Assembly (NCBI GenBank): GCA_034440635.1
Contig: JAOTON010002228.1
Span: 162,001 to 226,000, forward strand
Direction of reading: 5' to 3'
Length of the DNA stretch: 64,000 nucleotides
Source of the DNA: Lepas anatifera
Lineage: Eukaryota > Arthropoda > Thecostraca > Lepadidae
The translations under genes were made by a program, and so were the position numbers. The notes under the pieces were generated by a model that was not told the origin of the DNA, searched no databases, and was given only the letters and a program-made list of their open reading frames with translations. Below are positions 35,160 to 47,984 of the stretch, in pieces; position 1 is the stretch's first letter, and the number at the start of each line of letters is the position of its first letter.

Positions 35160-36185
35160 TTAATGGACTGTTTCCATAAGAGGCAGTGGGTGGAGTGAGC
35201 AGGGGGTTTCATGACCATCGCTCTCAGATGATGCGGAATGTGTCTCACTGGCTGTGTGTTTACTGCTGGGCATCTGCTGAGTTGCCTGCTTGGTCTGAGG
35301 TGGTATGTTTGGGCCTACTTTGGAAGACAAGTCTGATAATGCTGTAGGGGCATTCAATGTTTTTGATTCCTCACCCCCAGTACCATCCCCCTCTTGGTTT
35401 TGTGGCTGTTGGCTCCCCACCTGAACTTCACTCTCACCTTGAACAGTGTGGTGACTACAGGAAGGCTCTACCTGACTGTTTGTTTGACTATGACTCTGGA
35501 GATGAACAGGATGCAAGCTTTTGACAGCTGTCTCACTGTATGCATGTTCTGGCTGAGGTTTGGCAGCATTGCTGTACGTAGTTGGTTGGTTAGCCAGCCT
35601 GAGCTTGATCTGCTCATCAGACCAGTCTGGGACCACCAACATGCGTGGCGACTTTTCACTGCCCTTGACATACACATGTCCATTTTGTGTCCAGTAGGAA
35701 TGAACTATCTTTTTGGCTTTCAAACCCACAAGTCTGTCAACCAACTCAGATTTTGCCTTGGAGAGGCACTCGTGGATAATTAAGCTTCCTCTTTGTTCCC
35801 TTTCCCTTGGAATGCGTCGACTGTAAATCATATTCCGCAGCTCCTTATTATTAAACCTAACAATAATGGAACTTTCGAACTTCAGCCAATGGGCAGTGTT
35901 GATGCTCCATGGTTGCAACTCAACTCTGGTGTGCTCCCACAACAGGCGAGCCACCTCAACTCGTAAGGGCATTCCAGATCTTAGTTTTGAGGCAAGAGGT
36001 GCCTTTTTTGTTCCCCGCAGAATGAGGCAGTCTTGCCTGCTGTATGTTTCAGCTTGTTCGGCAAGCCTGAAAGCATGCTTGACCTGGACTTCCAGCTCCT
36101 GTATTTTAGCCTGCTGCACAGCAACTATTTCTCTCAGTTCCTGAATGGTCATTTGATCCGACATTTCAAGTGGAAAATTGAACAA
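35160..36185 (-). CDS. LINE ORF1 protein (coiled coil plus RRM-like), intact frame
   Basis: 341-residue minus-strand frame. Residues ~12-50 form a heptad-rich coiled coil (TIQELREIVAVQQAKIQELE), followed by ETYSRQDCLILRG and an RRM-like nucleic-acid-binding domain to ~190 (SIIVRFNNKELRNMIYSRR; SLIIHECL; VYVKGSEKSPRMLVV). The C-terminal 150 residues are Ser/Gln/Pro rich and low complexity. This layout matches L1-type ORF1 RNA chaperones. The start could be M1 or the Met eight residues on. It lies upstream of, and in the same orientation as, LINE B ORF2 and may belong to it, although 2.2 kb of repeat separates them. It is the only long undisrupted frame of its LINE. Confidence 0.72.
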   Translation of the reverse strand: MFNFPLEMSDQMTIQELREIVAVQQAKIQELEVQVKHAFRLAEQAETYSRQDCLILRGTKKAPLASKLRSGMPLRVEVARLLWEHTRVELQPWSINTAHWLKFESSIIVRFNNKELRNMIYSRRIPREREQRGSLIIHECLSKAKSELVDRLVGLKAKKIVHSYWTQNGHVYVKGSEKSPRMLVVPDWSDEQIKLRLANQPTTYSNAAKPQPEHAYSETAVKSLHPVHLQSHSQTNSQVEPSCSHHTVQGESEVQVGSQQPQNQEGDGTGGEESKTLNAPTALSDLSSKVGPNIPPQTKQATQQMPSSKHTASETHSASSESDGHETPCSLHPLPLMETVH

Positions 36186-36297
36186 AGCCCCTAGTATCAG
36201 TATGACTGCTATTTTAGAACCCTATATTGAGATCAGTCAAAGAAAAAAAGGTAGGTGATCAAAACATGGAATTAAGATGATGCCACATGCATAGATC
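36115..36297 (-). repeat. 183-bp direct repeat, copy 2
   Basis: Covers the start of the ORF1 gene and its leader; offset of exactly 1187 bp from copy 1, with no length change seen. Confidence 0.88.
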
Positions 36298-36827
36298 TAA
36301 AGATGTAAAGACAAATAAATTGGCAGTAAGTTGTCAAGAAAAGAATCAGAGGCAAAGATAGGAAGAAATAGGAAGAAGCCAGGTGGGGTGCAAAATAATT
36401 AAGAGACAGACACCAGAGTTTCTACAATCTTTCTATGGATGTGTTAACTCACTTATACTAGTAGGCGAAATGCTGACACTACATGCGACAACCAGCAGAA
36501 GTAAAGAAATATGCACAACAGTGAGCACCACCACCACTCAAATAGATTTCTCTTTTAGTTGAGAAGAGAAGAAAGCATCTCAGCATCAGCAACCAGCCAA
36601 TTCCAGTCAAGTTCTTAGCATGTGTTTTGATTTTCAAAACCAATCCTAATATAATAGGTTCCTTGTGGAATGTTTATATCAAAGTACTAATACACAAAGT
36701 TCGTGAATGTGACAATAATGGCGCACAACCAGAAAAAACTATTGTCCTGAAATCGATTTATTTAGGACACTAGGCTATTTAGCCTTTCGCAGAACACACA
36801 AGATGTATTCTGTCCCACTTTTTTAAA
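36298..36827. other. no recognisable gene
   Basis: AT-rich sequence upstream of ORF1. It might contain the LINE promoter but shows no clear signal. Confidence 0.35.
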
Positions 36828-37096
36828 CCTGAAACCAAGTCTTAGCTCGAAAAATTCAAAATATAGTGAATAAATTTGACGGATAATGGCTGTTTGCATC
36901 CGCCTCGATCTGGCAGCAATCAAGGAATCAAGGAAATTATAGTATGATTTCGATGGTTTTTTCGACCTGAAACCAAGTCTTAGCTCGAAAAATTCAAAAT
37001 ATAGTGAATAAATTTGAGGGATAATGGCTGTTTGCATCCGCCTCGATCTGGCAGCAATCAAGGAATCAAGGAAATTATAGTATGATTTCGATGGTT
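36828..37096. repeat. tandem duplication, 138-bp period
   Basis: CCTGAAACCAAGTCTTAGC to GATTTCGATGGTT occurs at 36828-36958 and again at 36966-37096 with almost no change. The second copy abuts the PLE at about 37100. Confidence 0.9.
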
Positions 37097-37099
37097 GCG

Positions 37100-37495
37100 T
37101 CAACAAGCACAACAAAGACAACAAAGACAAATCCAAAGACAAATCCGTTCTACAGGCTGTGAACGTTGTATATGAGTACCATTGCCCCATCGGCGACTGT
37201 GCGCGCCGTCCTAACTCGATATACATCGGACACACGACGACTACACTCTCAAGACGTATGAACCTCCACCTCCAAGCCGGCGGCCCCAAAAAAACATACC
37301 GAAACGACACACAAACTAAAACTCACCAGAGATATGCTCGTAAATAATACATCCATTATAGCACGATGTTTTGACAGGAGACGGCTAACCGTCCTGGAGG
37401 CCGTCTATATCAGAGACAGGGACCCAGAAATCAACAAACAGATGAATCTGATGGGGGACCTGTCTCTGTATGATAGGCGACTCCCAACAGGTTAG
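37100..37495 (+). pseudogene. PLE copy B, GIY-YIG endonuclease domain
   Basis: Plus-strand inverted paralogue of 23185-23560. It encodes YEYHCPIGDCARRPNSIYIG and, after a frameshift near 37310, LTVLEAVYIRDRDPEINKQ to DRRLPTG, which ends at 37494. It is 5'-truncated at the tandem duplication, so only the endonuclease and 3' region remain. The RT is absent. Confidence 0.82.
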
Positions 37496-37826
37496 CTCAA
37501 ACAGTACAGTGTTTTGCATATTCGTGTACAGTGAATTATCATTGAGTGTTATGTATTGTTAATGCCTCTTAGTGACGTTGAAATTCTGATCAGATAGTTT
37601 GTCGACCTGCATCATTTTATTGAAAAGACTGATAGCATTGTTTGCGCTTTTGTTATTAATGGAGACACCACCCACATTAAAAGCACCTGCGCACAGAAAT
37701 AATTGTAGAGCCATGTCAGCTCAATTTTTCAAATCATTACTGACCGAACCGATCTGCGATTAATTTTGGATCTATAACGTATATAATGTGTATTCTTAAC
37801 TTTGTATCTTATGTCACTCCTGTTGT

Positions 37827-37854
37827 CTGAGGATGTCAATTGTATTGATGAAAC
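37827..37854 (+). ncRNA. hammerhead-like core, PLE copy B
   Basis: CTGAGGA, a stem TCAAT/ATTGA, then GAAAC and GTTACC, the same core as at 22826-22853, located ~330 bp after the end of the GIY-YIG domain. Stem I is minimal (about 2 bp), so cleavage ability is uncertain. Confidence 0.5.
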
Positions 37855-38018
37855 GTTACCTGAACATGTAAATATAAGCACAATTCTCTCAGACTTGGAC
37901 AACCAAGGGAAAAAACTACTCTGCATAGTTGAAAGCCTCACCAAGAAAAAAACCAACACTGAATATTCCGTCATATTTAATGAAACTTGTATCCACGAAA
38001 ATCTGTTCCCATCCTTTA

Positions 38019-38023
<5 letters not shown>
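37855..38023 (+). pseudogene. PLE copy B, 3' tail encoding an N-terminal segment
   Basis: After the hammerhead-like core the sequence encodes LSDLDNQGKKLLCIVESLTK and then EYSVIFNETCIHENLFPS, an N-terminal PLE motif, and stops at the (TA)n array. Reading from 3' region into N-terminal sequence is the pseudo-LTR arrangement known for PLEs. Confidence 0.65.

Positions 38024-38070
<47 letters not shown>
38024..38070. repeat. (TA)n microsatellite at PLE junctions
   Basis: PLE copy B ends at its left edge on the plus strand; a different PLE, on the minus strand, ends at its right edge. Confidence 0.93.
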
Positions 38071-39429
<1,359 letters not shown>

Positions 39430-39545
39430 GCAACGCCAGCTTGCAATTGTACTTGCCTGAATTGGTTATCGCTCTGTCGATAAAGGGCTCGGAATGTTGA
39501 TGGAAGAGGGGATAGAACGTCCATCCATTCGGCTGGTGGGGCCGC
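39430..39545 (+). repeat. copy of the repeat at 22163-22255
   Basis: AACGCCAGCTTGCAATTGTA and GATAAAGGGCTCGGAATGTT are shared with 22163-22240 in the same orientation. This copy lacks the MITE present at 22256. Confidence 0.7.
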
Positions 39546-40245
<700 letters not shown>

Positions 40246-40249
<4 letters not shown>

Positions 40250-41015
40250 GAGGGACTGGCAGTGCGCAGGGCAGACCGGCGCTTAGAGGCAGCGGGGCAA
40301 TGACGCAATGAATCCATCCGCCGTACCGTCCTAGCCATGTCAAACATTTTCGTGGGCCAACAGTTATCATGAAGCCCAACTCATCGCCTTAGCTCAAACA
40401 GAAGAAGCGGAGAAAGCCGAACATAGTCATGACCTATTTGGCGTGTTTTTGCCCCTACACATTGTGGTGACATGACGACTTGGCACCCCGTCGCCATATA
40501 GAGCACACTGCGGCCTGATAACCGAGCTAATGACAGCAGCTTGTGTCGACGCCAGACACGGAGGCAGCGCTCCCGTCGACGGCGACGGCCAACGCCGCGC
40601 GCCCGCCGGATATTTCCCCATTTCCAGACGGGCTACGGCCACACCGGCCAACTCAACCGTAATGGAGATTGAGCACCAAGGGCGTGCACCGGGGTGCCGC
40701 TCGTCGGCGGCGGTGCGGCTGAGATGCGTGATGTGTCAGCGTTGCCGTCGTTATCGTCAGCACTGGCGATGATGAACTTCCGGCATAGATCAGGGGTTTG
40801 CTTCCTTGCGTCAGGAGGACGGTGATGAGCTGAGCGCGTGAAGGTGGCGAGTGCCAAATTAGAGTCCTTTACGGATATAATATTTGAATGAATATCCAGT
40901 CTACAGATTGGGGTGGATTGGATCATACAGACAATGTGAGTTGTTTTGGATCTGGATATGAATTTGTACTCCGTTGTTGTTGATTTAGTGGCATTTTTGG
41001 GCAATGGATCGGACA
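40246..41015. other. GC-rich then mixed sequence, no gene
   Basis: 40490-40780 is GC- and CpG-rich, similar in style to 4600-5280. Frames on both strands lack recognisable motifs. Confidence 0.35.
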
Positions 41016-42015
41016 GGGATTAATAACCGTGGTGTGCGATAGGGCCGTCCCGTGGTGTGCGATCGGGCCGTGCGCAATTTGCCGCCAAATTTTAGAATGA
41101 ACTGGATTAGCACAAAAACAGGCCTCAAATCGAATCAGGCCTCAATTCGAATCAGGCCTCAAATGAACAGCACAAATCGACCAGGCCTCTACATAGCATA
41201 GTCTCGGATTTCGTTTTAATTTCGTCCACTGGGTTATCAGGAGCGTGGAATCCTGATCTGAGATTATTTCCTCAGACGTACGGTTTCGGAGTTATAGCTT
41301 GATGAAAATCGTGAAAATCGCCGATTTCGTCAAAACATGATGATATACAGCGATTATTTTCAGCCTTAACTTTCATTTTTTAGCTTCAAATGACACGGGA
41401 TTAGATTGAACATGTAAAACCAAAGTTGGGGAATCTCGTTTTTCATTCGAAATTTTCAAAAAAGTTTCGATATGTTTTAACAATTTTTTCCAACGCTTTT
41501 TTCAAAGTGTGGTCAGTAATTCACGTTAAAGGTGTACACACAACAAATGCGCATCCATACCTCCTCTGTTTAGAGAGGTCAATAATATTTTGCGTTCTTG
41601 ACTTTATAAATGTGTAATTAGCCATATTAGCCATAGAACAACGCCATGCGCGCAAAAATAGGCCTCCAGGCGCGCCCGGCCGTCGTAGGGCGGCCGCCGG
41701 TTCAGATATGTTGATTTCTTTGACTCAACGCATTTCACCCTCAAATCGGCGGCCAGACAATTCGCGAATAGCCTAAGGCCATTTGTGTGAATACAATGAG
41801 TGGGTTTTGCGACCGTAGACATGTCTTTAGTTAGGCCTGTAGGGATGTATATGACCCATTTTTACACTTTTACAGATGTTCAGACCGTCGTTTAATGATG
41901 TATTGTTCGTGCTACTACGCTTATATAACTTATTTACCTTTTTAACCACTTGACTGCACCTGTAATTGGGATAAATCCTGATGGTGTTTACGCAAATACA
42001 AATACAAGACTTGTG
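41016..42015. other. no recognisable gene
   Basis: Short local duplications (GTGGTGTGCGATAGGGCCGT type at 41028-41075; AATCAGGCCTCAA at 41112-41165). No coding feature supported. Confidence 0.4.
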
Positions 42016-42135
42016 CAATAGGGTGGTCCAAAGTTCTCGATGATGGAAATTGTTCTGGGCTGCATGTCGCCCTTATTTCTAATACAGAAATACACGATCG
42101 AGCCAAAAATCACGTCAATCGGACTATATTTAGAG
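42016..42135 (+). repeat. possible DNA-transposon end (TAGGGTG / CAATCGG motif)
   Basis: It starts ATAGGGTGGTCC and later has CAATCGGACTATATTTAGAG. The same motifs in the same order appear at 63666-63790, next to a transposase remnant. Confidence 0.4.
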
Positions 42136-43454
42136 ATCCCCGCTAAGTGGACGATAGATCAACACTGTAACAGTGCAAATGACAATCAGACATGAAGTCG
42201 CATCCATCAACCCGCACACTTTACCCCATATATGCTGCTTTGGATGATGAAGGTCGCTCCCTCCTGTGCTTGGCTACGACATTCAGGAGGCACCGTTTCT
42301 GGACTTTGTCCTTGGCGAGAATCGAGTTGAAGGAGCTGGCTAAAGCGATGCCTCTCTCCTATGATTACAAAACTCCTTTTTGTTGTTTGCAGTGAATTTT
42401 GTGGCCAAACTAATATTATCTGGCGCCTGACTCTCAGCAAAATGGTAAATTTATGGATTTCTCCGTGCTAATTTTCACAACAAGTGCATTTGCTTTGCAC
42501 TACGAGTTATCTGCCACAACATACACATCAATCACTTAACAACACTATTATATTATAAACCCGTAGGTGCAATAGTAGGGTAGTGGTGAGGTTCGGTTAT
42601 GCTGTGCTAGATGTAAAAACATTAAAAACGAATTACCAAAGGTTTTTGAAAAAGTGTCACTCAGCAATGCCAAAAGCAGTGTTGGCACTAGGAACATTTC
42701 AAAGAAGGATGGTTCAGCAACGCCGAAAACAGCTAGACCACTTGGAATATTTCACTGGAGGAAACTTTGAACAGTGGCACGTACGATCCGGATCAACCTG
42801 TGGCGCTTTTGTTTGAAAGGAAGTTTTGATTAATAGGAGCTTTTGAACTGTGGTACTTATGATGTAGATTAGCCTGCTGTAATTCTATCTGGCAACATGT
42901 GTGAAGCCAGCTACCTCGTTACCGAGGTATGCACATGGCAGCTATAAGAATCGGGATGAAATAAGCCCACTCATGTCAGACATTTCCTCCATCTTTGCAC
43001 TTTTATAAATCATTATATGCTGGCATGAGCCTCACAATTGAGTTCCAATAATGTTTATGAATAGAGGACAGAGCAGTGACAAGTTTTCAGCTAACTTTTT
43101 CAGAATATCATAGCGGAATGGCAGTGAATGAACGAAAAATCCTTCACATTCTCCCTCAATTGATACATGTGAACATTTTCTTTTAGTTTAGTCACTAAAC
43201 AGCTTGGAAGATAGTCAAAAGATCGTTCTGCTTGGGTCAGCCCCGGTCTGCAAAGTAGGTAAGCCAACAGGCCAACATGAACAAGGCCCATCAGCCATAT
43301 ACAATTATCAAACCACCAGCCATAAAGAACTATCTTGATAAAGAACCACTAGTTTTCCACAGGTTCGCACCAAACATGGAATAAAAATATTACACCAATC
43401 TCCACCAAAAAGTAAATCTGACACAAAAAAAACAACTCAATCCCATCCACATCA
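42136..43454. other. no recognisable gene
   Basis: AT-rich unique-looking sequence with short frames. A plus-strand frame at 42583-42816 has no motif I know. Confidence 0.4.
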
Positions 43455-43682
43455 CATAGGCGGATCCAGGATTTCCAATCGGAGGGGGCACCTTCCGGGG
43501 GGGCGCCACCCGGACCAGGGGGGCGCCACTTATGACCGGCAAAACCTATCAGGTGGGCGCCAAATCCTATCGGTGGGCGCCGACTTTCGTATCCTGGGGG
43601 GGTGGGAAGCGACATTTCAGGGGGGCACGAGTCGATCGGGGAGGGGGCACGTGCCTCTCTTGCCCCCCTGGATCCGCCTATG
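43455..43682. mobile_element. GGATCC-family MITE, copy 5 (228 bp)
   Basis: Ends CATAGGCGGATCCAGG and CTGGATCCGCCTATG, exact duplication CCACATCA (43447-43454 and 43683-43690). It lacks about 50 bp of the central boxes relative to the 274-bp copies. Confidence 0.88.
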
Positions 43683-43699
43683 CCACATCACCATTCGGG

Positions 43700-44673
43700 C
43701 TTGAACACTATTTCTGTTTGTTTTGGTGTATTTTACGGGCTTGCGCTTAGTAGGTATCTGAAGCGCCGTGCTTGTCTACATTAGAGCAATAATTTATGAA
43801 AACATTTTTCACCAAAATTTACCAGAATAGTAATTTTATTTCAGCGAAAATATTTCAAGACTTTTGAAAATATATTTTAAAATTTCACAGATTTAAAAAA
43901 TAAGCACAAAGTGTGTGGTGCATTTCTTTTGTTCCTGAGAATAGGCCACTTGTTTCATATATGACGCTTTTCTGGCTTTGCAAGGCTTTACAAGCTACTC
44001 AAAAGGGAGATACGCGAAAAATGTATTGGCTATATCAAAAGGTTACAAAAAGTTTTTTCAGAAGTCCTATTTTCATTTTTTGCGAATTCGGCCTCCAAAT
44101 GCCTTAAAATTGCTCTCAAAGTCAACATTTCTAGACGACTTTACCGGTACACCTCATATCAATGTATATGACGTACACAGGGCTAAGGCTATCAATTTCT
44201 CTAAGAATTAGGCCATATCTATCCTAAACAGTGATGTAGAACTTTGGACTACTACAGAAAAAATTACTTTAGAAAAACAAAATTCCAAAACTCTTTTGAA
44301 CCAGAAATATAGGGCTTAAAAGAAATCACAATTAACCAATCAGAAGTCTAGGAATTCTCAAACCGGGGTCACGTGACCTATCTGACGCAAAAGTTTTGTC
44401 AACCTGGGGCCGAAGCAGAAAATGACTCAAGACCCGAGGTACGAAACCGCTGAAGACTTGAGTAATTATGTTTTTGTCCGTTTCTAGGACAAACTAATTC
44501 ATTTTGTAGTTTTTAAAAGCTTTTTAAAATTAAATCAAATACAAATACAGGAGAACAGACATTTGTATGATAAAAACATTACTTTTCAACTTTAAATAGT
44601 TTTCGAAAAGTAGGTGATGGGTACGGGAATGGGTAAGTGATGGGCGTTTTATTGAAACTGTTAACCTATTTCG
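43700..44673. other. no recognisable gene
   Basis: AT-rich with short frames. Nothing supported. Confidence 0.4.
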
Positions 44674-44909
44674 ATAATAAGCAGGGACGGCGGATTCCAG
44701 GGTGCAAGTGGTGCAGTTGCACCACTCGGTTTTTTCAAGTGGTGCAAAAGTATCTTTTTGCACCCCTTGTTTTGCCTTTGTTCGGGGAGGCGCCCCTCCC
44801 CCAGCCTCAGCCGGCGCCCCCGGCCGGTCAGAGAAAATCAAGCCTAATTACCGCCTACCTGAAGAGGTAGGATCCTCTGTGAAAGATCTACATTTTCATA
44901 TATGAATGG

Positions 44910-46110
44910 TGCCCCCCTTACATCATAGTCGCGCCCTGGGCAGCAAAATGCGCCCCCCTTGAGTAAAGGCGCCCCTCTGGCTAGCATAGGCGCCCTTGGA
45001 TAGCGTAGGCACCTCCTGGAAGCCGAGGTGCCTCCGGAGAAGAGAAACGGCGCCCCTGGATATCACATGCGCCCCCTGGACAGCAAAAGGCGCCCTCCGC
45101 AGGGAATTGGCGCCCCCTGGATAACATAGGCGCCCTTGGGTAGGTAAGGCGCCCCCTGGAGAGCAGAGGTGCCTCCTGGAGAGAAAAAGACACCCCCCGG
45201 AGAACAACGGCGGCAGGGACGGCGGATTCCGCGGGACAGGGTCTGCAGTTGCACACCATGAAAAATGTTGCAAAAAAGTGTGCAAAAGTATCTTCTCGCA
45301 CACCTGGTTTTGACCAGTCCGGAGAGGCGCCCCCCTCCCCCACGGATTTGGGTGGCACCCCCGGATTTGGCCGGCGCCCCCGGCCGGTCAGAGAAAATCA
45401 GGCCTAATCACCACCTACCCAAAGAGGTAGGATCCTCTGTGAAAGACATTTTCATACATGAATGGCGCACCTTGACATCAAAGCTGCGCCCTGGAAAGCA
45501 AAAGTTGCCCCCTTGAGTAAAGGCGCCCCTCTGGATAGCATAAGCGCCCCTGAAAAGCGTGGGAGCCTTCTGGACAGCTGAGGCGCCTCGGAAGAAGAGA
45601 AACGGCGCCCCTAGATATCCCATGCGCCCCCTGGTTAGCACAGGCACCCCTGGACAGCAAAAGGCGCCCCTCCCCCCGCAGAGAAAAGGCGCCCCTCTGG
45701 ATAGCGTAGGCGCCCTTGGAAACCCAAGGCGCCCCCTAGACAGCAAGAGGCACCCCTGGATAGAAAAAGGCGCCCCCAGTAGAGGAATAACGACGCCCCT
45801 GGATAGCATGCGTGCCCTCTGGTTAGCACAGGCACCCCTGGACAGTAAAAGGCGCCCCCCGCCCCCTGAGTAAATGATCTGGGCCTCTGGATAGCATAGG
45901 CGCCCCTGGATAGCGCACGCCCTTCCTGGACAGCAGAGGCGCCTCCGAAGAAGACAGAAGAACGGCGTCCCTGGATATTATATGCGCCCCCCGGTTAGCA
46001 CAGGCACTCCTAGATAGCAAAAGGCGCCCCCTCCCTCCCCAAGGCGCCCCCTCTGGAAAGAATAATCACCCATGGATAGGAATGGCACCCCCTGGAGAAC
46101 AAAGCAGAGC
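44910..46110. repeat. GGCGCCCCTGGATAGCA minisatellite
   Basis: Degenerate ~18-28-bp units of GGCGCCCCTGGATAGCATA in two blocks split by the internal left end at 45214-45470. A short stretch of the same units lies at the right end of the element (51640-51715). Confidence 0.85.
45214..45470. repeat. second internal copy of the hAT-type left end
   Basis: CAGGGACGGCGGATTCC again, followed by GCAAAAGTATCTTCTCGCA and GGTAGGATCCTCTGTGAAAG, collinear with 44682-44900. Direct tandem copy of the left end about 530 bp downstream. Confidence 0.75.
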
Positions 46111-46514
46111 ATTTTTTATGGAACACTCAGTGGGGGGGAGATTTTCTTGTGCTGGTCATTATAGTGTCTTCGGGGGATCAAACCCCCATTTGGAGGTGGC
46201 GTTAATACAATTTAGAATGGCTAGTGTTAAATAAATGTCTCCCAATTTTTGTTATTCCATGTTCTAAAGATTAGAGATGCTGGCCAGGACTACGAGTTTT
46301 TTTCGACGGGAAAAGGCCAAACCGGATTTGGAAAAGGCCAAATGGGTCAAATTTTATTTGCGCTAATTCTTTTTCTAATTTCGTCCAGGTTCTTCCCAGT
46401 ACGGCTGTTGGAGTCTGAGTCTCACTAAAGTCCTCAGGAGACTTGTCACGGAGACCCCGACCCTACCACCCGGACGAGCAACGCCCACAATGAAGGGTTG
46501 ATTTAGAAGCCAAA

Positions 46515-46575
46515 GCATGCTTCTCAGCAGCGGGCCGGAGCCCGACGCTCTACCAACTGAGCTACCGGGGCGCCA
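46515..46575 (-). pseudogene. tRNA-like fragment (A box only)
   Basis: The minus strand reads GCGCCCCGGTAGCTCAGTTG then GTAGAGCGTCGGGCTC, a classic tRNA 5' half with a good A box. No GGTTCGAATCC B box follows, so it is a truncated tRNA or a SINE head, not a working tRNA gene. Confidence 0.55.
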
Positions 46576-46931
46576 AATGGCCAAATAAATACCACAAAAG
46601 TCATATTTGAGGCTAAAACGATCCCTACCGGTTGTCATAAACCCACAGAAAAAGAACAGCACTCTTGTATCACTGCAGTGAACAGTGCCCAGTATAAAAC
46701 TAAATGTTAATAATTTGATATTGACTTGACGAAATAATCTTTTAGCACACTGCCCATTTCATAGGGAGCCAGGAGTGCCCTTCCAATCCCGCGTGGCCAC
46801 CAAATAATTTTATCCACATAACAAAAAAAATTGTTAGCATCATCAATTACCTTGGCCGCACCAATCCCTGCTAACATTTGATATTTTCCTGCTTTTCCTG
46901 TGAATTGTTTGCTCTTGAACAGTGACGGATC

Positions 46932-47205
46932 CATAGGAAGATCCAGGATTGCCAATCGGAGGGGGGGCACCTTCCCCTGGGGCGCCATGCAGGGAGCGCC
47001 ACTTTTGACCGGAAAAACCTATCAGGTGGGCGTAAAATCCTATCGGTGAGCACCGATTTTCGCATCCTGGGGGGAGGGTGAGAAGCACCATTTCAGGCGA
47101 GTGCCATCGACCTTTCAGGGTGCGCCATGACCATTTCAGGGGGCGCCGAGGATCGATCGGGGAGGCTGCATCTGCCCCTCCCTTTGCCCCCTGGATCCGC
47201 GTACG
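46932..47205. mobile_element. GGATCC-family MITE, copy 6 (274 bp)
   Basis: Ends CATAGGAAGATCCAGG and CTGGATCCGCGTACG; flanks GACGGATC and GGCGGACC match at 6 of 8. More diverged than other copies but with the same internal box order. Confidence 0.75.
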
Positions 47206-47984
47206 GGCGGACCTAGAATTTTGGTAAGTGGGGAGAAAGCAGAGTCTCAGAGCAAGCACTTCACCATCAACGTTTCACCCAAAGGGCGCCTATTGTATTC
47301 GGTTTTCGGTTGCCGTCATTTTTGTGGATCGTATTTTTAACAACGTTCTGTCCCTCCCCTCCCCCAGCCATAACAGTTTGTACCAGGCAAGCAAGATGCC
47401 TATTTGGCGTGATATTTGAAACGATGAATTGCGAAACAGTTCAGTCCATACTTTTTTCGGCACCTCTTAAAAAAACTGTAACTGCCACTAGGCCATGGAG
47501 AAATGCAAGACACTTAGGAACATACAACAGCTGAACATAAAGGTACATATCTGAGGATTTGTATATTTGTGATGAGGGGTTAAGTTTATTTTCATATCAA
47601 ATATGATAAGCATCATTTTGCCTTTCCACGTGGCCACCATTCGTAAGATAATGGTGAGAGGACATTGAAAGTAATTGCAGGAGAATTGCTCTTGTCCGTT
47701 CGAGAGGTGTTAAGACAATTTTGGTAGCCATGTAATTGAATGTTGAAATAGATCATGGCAGGAATAGGCATGTGTGATTTGTGATAAATGGGACCCACTA
47801 AAATAAAAAGAAAACAGTTTCAACGTGTCCAAGTACTATGTTGATAAATTTATAACTTTTTTTCGTTTATTGACTGTGATTTGCGCGTTTAATAATGATG
47901 TGCAGTGTTCAGATCGAAGTGAAAAGACCATTCAGATTGATAAAACAAGTATATTTTGTCACTGACCATCCCCTTGTACATTCC
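47206..47984. other. no recognisable gene
   Basis: AT-rich spacer between the MITE and LINE C. Starts with GGGCGGACCTAGAATTTTGG, which resembles a decayed MITE end. Confidence 0.35.

Noticed and set aside
46515..46575. Functional tRNA gene
   Set aside because: Good A box but no B box or 3' acceptor half.
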